This document shows, one piece after another, positions 58,637 to 64,000 of a DNA stretch of 64,000 bases. The position numbers and the translations under genes are program-made. The notes under the pieces were generated by a model, which did no database searches, was not told where the DNA came from, and worked only from the letters and a program-made list of their open reading frames with translations. How positions within the stretch are numbered: the first letter of the stretch is position 1; each line of letters begins with the position of its first letter. This DNA is from Rhizobiales bacterium 62-47 (GTDB lineage: Bacteria > Pseudomonadota > Alphaproteobacteria > Rhizobiales > Xanthobacteraceae): the NCBI GenBank assembly GCA_001899255.1, contig MKVX01000013.1, positions 248,001 to 312,000 of the forward strand, written 5' to 3'.

Positions 58637-58664
58637 TTCCGCCGGCGTGGGTGCGCCGGCGGAA
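58637..58664 (-). terminator. Hairpin downstream of the aminotransferase gene
   Basis: An 11-bp perfect stem (TTCCGCCGGCG and CGCCGGCGGAA) with a 6-base loop lies 11 bases past the aminotransferase stop. The run after it on the minus strand (CATTCGATCTTTG) is only moderately T-rich. Confidence 0.6.
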
Positions 58665-58674
58665 ACATCACGCC

Positions 58675-60021
58675 TTACGCCACCGCGCGGATGACCTTGG
58701 CGACCTTCTCGATAATTTCGCCGATCTGGTCCTCGCTGACGATCAGCGGCGGCGTCAGGGCGATGGTGTCGCCGGCGACGCGAACCATGAGGTCATGATC
58801 GCGGAACGCCCGGTTCAGGCACTCGAACCCGCGTTTGCCGGGACCTTCCTTGTTGGCGGTGAGATCGATGCCGGCGGTCAGACCCACGGTGCGGATATCG
58901 ACGACGTTCGGTTCGCTGCGCAGGCTCATCACGGCGTCGGCGAACTTCGGCTCGAGCTTGTTGGCGCGCTCGAACAGCTTCTCGTCGCGGTAGATGTCCA
59001 GCGTCGCAAGACCCGCGGCGCACGCCAGCGGATGCGCCGAATAGGTGTAGCCGTGACACAACTCCACGGCATAGTCCGGCCCGGTCATGAAGGCGTCATG
59101 GATGGTGTCGCGCACGATCACGCCGCCCATCGGGGCCGCGCCGTTGGTGACGCCCTTGGCAAAGGTGATCATGTCCGGCAGCACGCCGTAGCGTTCCGCT
59201 GCGAAGGCGAAACCGAGACGGCCGAAGCCGGTGATGACCTCGTCGAAGATCAGCAGGATGCCGTGCTTCTGGGTGATCTCGCGCAGCCGCTTGAGATAGC
59301 CCTTCGGCGACGGAAGCACGCCGGTCGATCCGGCCATCGGCTCGACGATCACAGCGGCGATGGTGTTGGCGCCGTGCAGATTGACGAGGCGCTCCAACTC
59401 ATCGGCCAACTCGGCGCCCCATTCCGGTTCGCCCTTGCTGAAAGCCTGTTTCTCGCGGTTGTAGGTCGATTGCAGATGATCGACCCCAGCCAGCAGGCTG
59501 CCGAACATCTTGCGGTTGTTGACGATACCGCCGACCGATGTGCCGCCGAAGCCGACGCCGTGATAGCCGCGCTCGCGGCCGATCAGCCGCGTGCGCGATC
59601 CGTTGCCGGTGATCTGGTGGTAGCCCAGCGCGATCTTCAGCGCGGTATCGGCCGCTTCCGAACCGGAGTTGCAGAAGAACACCTGATCGAGCCCCTTGGG
59701 AGCGAGATCGGCAATGCGGCTGGCAAGTTCAAAGGCTTGCGGAATGCCGAACTGGAACGGCGGCGCATAGTCGAGCGCCTGCGCCTGCTTGCCGATCGCG
59801 GCGGCGATTTCCTTGCGGCCGTGACCGGCGTTGGTGCACCACATGCCGGCGGCGGCATCGATCAGCCTGCGGCCATCGGTGGTGATGTAGTGCATGCCTT
59901 CGGCGCCGGCGAGCAGGCGAGGGGCCTTCTTGAACGCGCGGTTGGCGGTGAACGGCATCCAGAACGCGGCGAGATCGTTCGGAACGTTTACGGCGGGCTT
60001 GTTTGGGCTCTTGTCTAACAT
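58675..60021 (-). CDS. Class III aminotransferase, beta-alanine/omega-amino acid:pyruvate type
   Basis: A 448-residue PLP enzyme. It contains FFCNSGSEAADTALKIA (cofactor phosphate site, about 117), GYHGVGFGGTSVGG, IVEPMAGSTGVLPSPKGYL, IFDEVITGFGRLG, and the Schiff-base Lys in MITFAKGVTNG (about 289). The N terminus NDLAAFWMPFTANRAFK is the signature of omega-amino acid:pyruvate aminotransferases, which move an amino group from beta-alanine or similar to pyruvate. The start at 60021 has AGGGA upstream; the frame is open 31 codons further. Confidence 0.9.
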   Translation of the reverse strand: MLDKSPNKPAVNVPNDLAAFWMPFTANRAFKKAPRLLAGAEGMHYITTDGRRLIDAAAGMWCTNAGHGRKEIAAAIGKQAQALDYAPPFQFGIPQAFELASRIADLAPKGLDQVFFCNSGSEAADTALKIALGYHQITGNGSRTRLIGRERGYHGVGFGGTSVGGIVNNRKMFGSLLAGVDHLQSTYNREKQAFSKGEPEWGAELADELERLVNLHGANTIAAVIVEPMAGSTGVLPSPKGYLKRLREITQKHGILLIFDEVITGFGRLGFAFAAERYGVLPDMITFAKGVTNGAAPMGGVIVRDTIHDAFMTGPDYAVELCHGYTYSAHPLACAAGLATLDIYRDEKLFERANKLEPKFADAVMSLRSEPNVVDIRTVGLTAGIDLTANKEGPGKRGFECLNRAFRDHDLMVRVAGDTIALTPPLIVSEDQIGEIIEKVAKVIRAVA

Positions 60022-60267
60022 ATCGTCCCTCTTGTGCTGACTGGCGCGCGGTTCGGTGCCTGCGGCTAGCCTAGATCGTTTTGTCGGCGAGTGGAAACAC
60101 GATGTCCTTGCCACGGGAGCGTAGCGCGTAACTTTGCAGCGATTGCGTCAGGCGTGCGGCCAGCGGCGGGGCGGTAGTCTTATCGCCCAGCGGAAGCGTG
60201 GTTATACTATCTGTGATTGCGTGACAGATTAAAACTCTCGTAATGGTTGTATGTTGAGCTATGCGGC

Positions 60268-60705
60268 ATGAAGCACGAGCTGTCATGCCTTCGCCGGTTT
60301 GCCGATTGCGGGCGCGCTGCGTCGACCGTCGAGTTCGCCATCCTGGCCCCGCTGTTTCTGGCGATCCTGTTCGGCATCGTGACATTCGGATCGTACCTCG
60401 CGGTCGTCCACGGCGTGCAGCAACTCGCCGCCGAAGCGGCGCGCTCGTCGGTCGCCGGACTGTCCGACAGCGAGCGCAGCAGCCTTGCCGCAAGCTACGT
60501 CAGCGCCAACGTCGCGTCTTATCCGCTGATCGAAAAGAGTCATCTGAAGGTTGACGCCGCGACCTCCGCTGCGAGCAACAAGGTGTTCGTGGTGAGCGTC
60601 GGTTACGACGCGTCGCACATGTTCATCTACGCGCTGCCGGCGTTCGTGCCGCTGCCGGCACCCAACATCGTGCGTTCGGCGGCGATTCCCTTCGGCGGTT
60701 ATTGA
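60268..60705 (+). CDS. TadE-like pseudopilin-type protein
   Basis: A 145-residue protein with the TadE/G N-terminal signature: short basic leader, CGRAASTVEFAILAPLFLAIL with the conserved Glu five residues into the hydrophobic helix, as in type IV prepilin-like proteins. The remainder is a small periplasmic domain. TadE proteins are minor pseudopilins of the tight-adherence (Flp) secretion system. It is 10 bp upstream of a TadG-like gene, but no secretin or ATPase genes are present. Confidence 0.85.
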   Translation: MKHELSCLRRFADCGRAASTVEFAILAPLFLAILFGIVTFGSYLAVVHGVQQLAAEAARSSVAGLSDSERSSLAASYVSANVASYPLIEKSHLKVDAATSAASNKVFVVSVGYDASHMFIYALPAFVPLPAPNIVRSAAIPFGGY

Positions 60706-60715
60706 GGGCGCGGCA

Positions 60716-62377
60716 ATGTGGAGCATGGGGCGACGGTTCAAGGCTGACCGCAGCGGCAACATCGCCATCATGGGCGCGGGCTGCATGATGCTGGTGATGG
60801 GTTGCGCCGCGCTCGGCGTCGATGTCGGCACGATCTTCGCCGACCGGCGCAAGGCGCAAAGTGCCGCCGACCTCGCGGCCATCGTCGCGGCCAGCGATAT
60901 CGGCAATGCCACCAATGCCGCGCGCGCGACGGTGGTCGACAATGCCTATCCCGCCAGCGCCGTGGTTGCCGTCGAACTCGGCAACTACACCGCCGACGCC
61001 GCACGCGCGCCCCGCGCGCGTTTCGTCACCCCGGCCCCCGGTGTTGCCAACGCCGCGCGCGTCACGTTGCAAACCGAAACGCCACTGCATTTCGCGCGCA
61101 TGTTCACCGGGGCCGATCGCTTCACGATCACCACGACCGCCACGGCGGCAAGCACGGCGGTGGCGTCATTCGCCATCGGCTCGCGGCTGCTGGCGCTGAA
61201 CGGCGGGCTGCTCAATACCGTGCTCGGCAGCATGCTGGGGACGTCGCTGTCACTGTCGGTGATGGATTATCGGGCGCTGATCGATGCGCGCATCGATGCG
61301 TTCGACTTTCTCTCGGCGCTGGCGACGCGCCTCAGCCTGACCGGCGTCACCTACGACGAAGTGTTGCGCGGCAACGTCAAGATCGCCGATATCGTCGCGG
61401 CGATGCTCTCGGCGCAGCAGGCCGCCAACGGCGTCAATTCTGCGACGACCGCATTGTCGCGCATCTCGTTTGCGCTGGCCGGCGTGACGACGAAGATCGT
61501 GCCGGGCAAGCTGATTGACCTCGGTCCTTACAGCAGTCTTGCCGTCGGGCAGAAACCGCAGACCGGCGTCAGCGTCGGGCTGTACGATCTGCTATCCGCG
61601 ACCGGCGCGATCGCCAACGGCGCCCATCAGATCGAGGCTGCCGTCGATCTCGGTCTGCCCGGCGTGGCGAGCGTCAGCATGCTGGCGACCATCGGCGAGC
61701 ATCCGCAGGGTGCGAGCTGGATCGCGGTCGGCGCGCGCGGCGCCCGCGTGCACACGGCGCAGACGCGGATCCTGGCGCAGATTCAATTGATCGGCAGCGG
61801 CAGCGTCGCGGCGGTCAACCTGCCGGTCTATGTCGAGGTGGCGTCCGGCACCGCGACGCTCGATGCCGTGAGCTGCGGCTTCCCCAATGTCGATAGCTCG
61901 CGCGTGACGCTGGGCGTGACGCCGGGCATCGTCGATGCCTGGATCGGCAACGTGACGAAAGCCGAAATGACCAATTTCACCGGCAAGCCGAACCCCGGTT
62001 CTGCAACATTGGTCAACCTCGGTGCGGTGCAGGTCAGCGGCAAGGCCCATGCCGGCGTGGGTAACACGACGCCGACAGCGGTGGATTTCAGCTATGCCGA
62101 CATCACCGCGCAGAGCAAGAAGACGGTGACGACCAGCAATCTCGCCCAGTCGCTGACGGGTAGTCTGCTGGGCGATCTCGCTTTGAATATCAAGGTCGGG
62201 CCGCTGGGACTGCCGGTCCCCGGCCTTGGCACAACGGTGACGAGTATCATCGGCAGTGCCACCGGCTCGATCGATCAGGTGCTGGCGTCGTTGCTGGCGA
62301 CGCTGGGCGTCGGCGTCGGGCAGGCGGATGTCTGGGTCTCCGGCGTACGCTGCGACCGCGCCGTACTGGTGAATTGA
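60716..62377 (+). CDS. TadG-like protein (pilus assembly, TadE/G type)
   Basis: A 553-residue protein with FKADRSGNIAIMGAGCMMLVMGCAALGVDVG at the N terminus, the pre-pilin-like helix of TadG, followed by the DRRKAQSAADLAA block that these proteins share. The rest is a large periplasmic Ala/Val/Gly-rich, beta-rich region without a clear von Willebrand A motif. It pairs with the TadE gene just upstream. Low charge and repeated hydrophobic small residues suggest a surface or periplasmic structural role. Confidence 0.82.
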   Translation: MWSMGRRFKADRSGNIAIMGAGCMMLVMGCAALGVDVGTIFADRRKAQSAADLAAIVAASDIGNATNAARATVVDNAYPASAVVAVELGNYTADAARAPRARFVTPAPGVANAARVTLQTETPLHFARMFTGADRFTITTTATAASTAVASFAIGSRLLALNGGLLNTVLGSMLGTSLSLSVMDYRALIDARIDAFDFLSALATRLSLTGVTYDEVLRGNVKIADIVAAMLSAQQAANGVNSATTALSRISFALAGVTTKIVPGKLIDLGPYSSLAVGQKPQTGVSVGLYDLLSATGAIANGAHQIEAAVDLGLPGVASVSMLATIGEHPQGASWIAVGARGARVHTAQTRILAQIQLIGSGSVAAVNLPVYVEVASGTATLDAVSCGFPNVDSSRVTLGVTPGIVDAWIGNVTKAEMTNFTGKPNPGSATLVNLGAVQVSGKAHAGVGNTTPTAVDFSYADITAQSKKTVTTSNLAQSLTGSLLGDLALNIKVGPLGLPVPGLGTTVTSIIGSATGSIDQVLASLLATLGVGVGQADVWVSGVRCDRAVLVN

Positions 62378-62419
62378 AGCGTCCTCGCCTTGCGGAACGG
62401 GGATGTTTCGAGCGCGGAC

Positions 62420-62455
62420 CACCGGGTGAGGGGCGTGGCTGACCCTTACCCGGTG
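62420..62455 (+). terminator. Stem-loop between tadG and hisS
   Basis: A 13-base stem with one G-T pair (CACCGGGTGAGGG and CCCTTACCCGGTG) and a 10-base loop follows the tadG stop. No T run follows, so it could equally be a hisS leader structure. Confidence 0.5.
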
Positions 62456-62502
62456 CGTTGCGCGTCTTGCCGCTTGGCGCGGCGGCTGATACCACCCGCC
62501 GC

Positions 62503-64000
62503 ATGGCTGACAAATCCAAAAAACCGCAAAAACTGAAGGCTCGCCTGCCGCGCGGGCTGGTCGATCGCAACGCGTCGGAAATCGCCGCCACTCGCCGGAT
62601 GACCGACGTCATCCGCGAGGTCTACGAGCGCTACGGCTTCGAGCCGGTGGAAACCCCGGCGATGGAGTTCACCGACGCGCTCGGCAAATTCCTGCCGGAT
62701 CAGGACCGGCCCAACGAGGGCGTATTCTCGTTTCAGGACGACGACGAGCAGTGGATTTCACTGCGCTACGACTTGACCGCGCCGCTGGCGCGCTACGTCG
62801 CGGAGAATTTCGACGCGCTGCCGAAACCGTATCGCAGCTATCGCGCCGGTTACGTCTATCGCAACGAGAAGCCGGGGCCGGGCCGCTTCCGCCAGTTCAT
62901 GCAGTTCGATGCCGACACCGTCGGCAGCGCCTCGCCCGCCGCCGATGCCGAGATGTGCATGATGGCCGCCGACGCCATGGAAGCGCTCGGCATTCCGCGC
63001 GGCAGCTATGTGGTGAAGGTCAACAACCGCAAGGTGCTCGATGGCGTACTGGAAAGCATCGGGCTTGGCGGCGACGAGAACGCGGGCCGCAGGCTCACGG
63101 TGCTAAGGGCGATCGATAAGCTGGATAAGTTTCCGGTGGCAGAGATTGAGAAGCTGCTTGGCTCCGGACGTTGGGATGGCGGGGAAGAAGGAAAGGGAGA
63201 TTTCACCAAAGGTGCAGGTCTCGACGCTGTTGGAATTTCCCGCGTAATCAGTTTCGTTGGATCACCGGGTGAATCGTCATCTGCGAAAAGCATCATCAAT
63301 TCAAACGAGGTCACTGTCGCTAATTTCGAGACCGCCGTTAAAGGAAATGGATTGGGTGAGGCCGGTGTTGCTGAACTCACTCAGATGAAAGAGTTGGTAG
63401 CCGCTTCCGGTTACGATGACGGTCGAGTTGTTATCGATCCTTCCGTCGTGCGCGGGCTCGAATACTACACCGGTCCGGTCTACGAAGTTGAACTGCTGCT
63501 CGACACCAAGGACGAGAAGGGCCGCCCGGTGCGCTTCGGCTCGGTCGGTGGCGGCGGGCGCTATGACGGACTCGTCTCGCGCTTTCGCGGCGAGCCGGTA
63601 CCGGCAACCGGCTTCTCCATCGGCGTGTCGCGTCTGCAGGCGGCACTTACCATGCTCGGCAAGATCGACACCAAGCCGGAGTTCGGGCCGGTTGTCGTGA
63701 CGGTGTTCGACCGCGACCGTGTCGCCGACTATCAGAAGATGGTCGCCGAACTGCGCAACGCTAAAATCCGCGCCGAACTTTATCTCGGCAATCCGAAGAA
63801 CATGGGCAACCAGCTCAAATACGCCGACAAGCGCAACTCGCCTTGCGTCATCATTCAAGGCTCCGACGAGAAAGCGCGCGGCGAAGTGCAGATCAAGGAC
63901 CTGATCGAGGGTGCCAAGGCAGCGGCGGCGATTGCCTCCAACGCCGAGTGGCGCGAAACGCGGCCGGCGCAGTTCTCCTGTGCCGAAAGCGATATCGTTG
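62503..64000 (+). CDS. hisS: Histidyl-tRNA synthetase (3' end outside window)
   Basis: The frame is open from ATG 62503 to the window end, 499 codons. Class II motif 2 is [18 protein letters not shown]; the histidine motifs are [12 protein letters not shown] and [12 protein letters not shown]; motif 3 is [11 protein letters not shown]. The anticodon-binding domain starts near [13 protein letters not shown] and continues past the edge. Between motif 2 and the RGLEYY motif, codons from about 63120 to 63420 have third-position GC of about 48 percent (my count) against 80-85 percent in flanking codons. The reading frame is intact throughout, so the gene is functional in form. Confidence 0.95.
   Translation, partial: MADKSKKPQKLKARLPRGLVDRNASEIAATRRMTDVIREVYERYGFEPVETPAMEFTDALGKFLPDQDRPNEGVFSFQDDDEQWISLRYDLTAPLARYVAENFDALPKPYRSYRAGYVYRNEKPGPGRFRQFMQFDADTVGSASPAADAEMCMMAADAMEALGIPRGSYVVKVNNRKVLDGVLESIGLGGDENAGRRLTVLRAIDKLDKFPVAEIEKLLGSGRWDGGEEGKGDFTKGAGLDAVGISRVISFVGSPGESSSAKSIINSNEVTVANFETAVKGNGLGEAGVAELTQMKELVAASGYDDGRVVIDPSVVRGLEYYTGPVYEVELLLDTKDEKGRPVRFGSVGGGGRYDGLVSRFRGEPVPATGFSIGVSRLQAALTMLGKIDTKPEFGPVVVTVFDRDRVADYQKMVAELRNAKIRAELYLGNPKNMGNQLKYADKRNSPCVIIQGSDEKARGEVQIKDLIEGAKAAAAIASNAEWRETRPAQFSCAESDIV

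Noticed and set aside
58537-60018. A 493-codon open frame antisense to the aminotransferase
   Set aside because: The minus strand carries complete PLP-enzyme motifs; the plus frame has none.

Overview
The window is a GC-rich chromosomal segment of an alphaproteobacterium. Gene content points to the Nitrobacteraceae (Bradyrhizobium, Rhodopseudomonas, Afipia and relatives). The reasons are a HisG/HisZ pair, small DUF4170, DUF2093 and DUF6101-type proteins, a fluoroacetate dehalogenase whose catalytic residues fall at the same positions as in Rhodopseudomonas palustris FAcD, a BacA-like ABC exporter, and rhizobial intergenic palindromes. This placement is inferred from families, not from a search. 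I saw no rRNA or tRNA gene, CRISPR array, transposase or phage cassette.

Layout. 0-4 kb: end of a porin-like gene, a BacA/BclA-type ABC transporter, an L-lactate permease. 4-12 kb: secreted hypotheticals, a carotenoid-type FAD oxidoreductase, a groES-groEL operon with a legible RpoH-type promoter and CIRCE operator, a lipoprotein, an MFS transporter, a CheZ-like phosphatase. 12.8-19 kb: L,D-transpeptidase, DUF2076 protein, a deacetylase/glycosyltransferase pair resembling the NaxD/FlmF2 lipid A module, hisZ-hisG. 19-24.6 kb: TonB-dependent receptor with a striking inverted repeat just upstream, rsmE, a secreted repeat protein, ubiA, a DUF6101-like gene. 24.8-30.6 kb: a tightly coupled run pmbA, cysQ-like, DUF4170, DUF374 acyltransferase, waaA, lpxK for lipid A/Kdo assembly. 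31-38 kb: an alpha/beta hydrolase, a four-domain cytochrome c-cupredoxin-NirK nitrite reductase, xseA, purD, the dehalogenase. 38-46 kb: tadA, a pseudouridine synthase with a very long Arg/Asp/Gly-rich N-terminal tail, rsmD, a VOC protein, mutL, arfB. 44.8-53.4 kb, transcribed leftwards: ribF, ileS, lspA, a hypothetical, two M16 peptidase-family proteins. 53.8-64 kb: an orphan CheY, a HAD hydrolase, a degenerate EAL protein, a BrkB-like membrane protein, a class III aminotransferase, a TadE/TadG pair, and a truncated hisS.

Most of this is core biology: protein folding, translation, cell envelope and DNA repair. The accessory interest lies in the fused nitrite reductase, the dehalogenase, the possible aminosugar lipid A module, the metal-type operator before the TonB receptor, and several families of intergenic palindromes. 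One of those families occurs as two head-to-tail pairs, at 27.1 kb and 53.5 kb. A stretch inside hisS has much lower third-position GC than its flanks and looks mosaic. No wholly unknown multi-gene system was evident.
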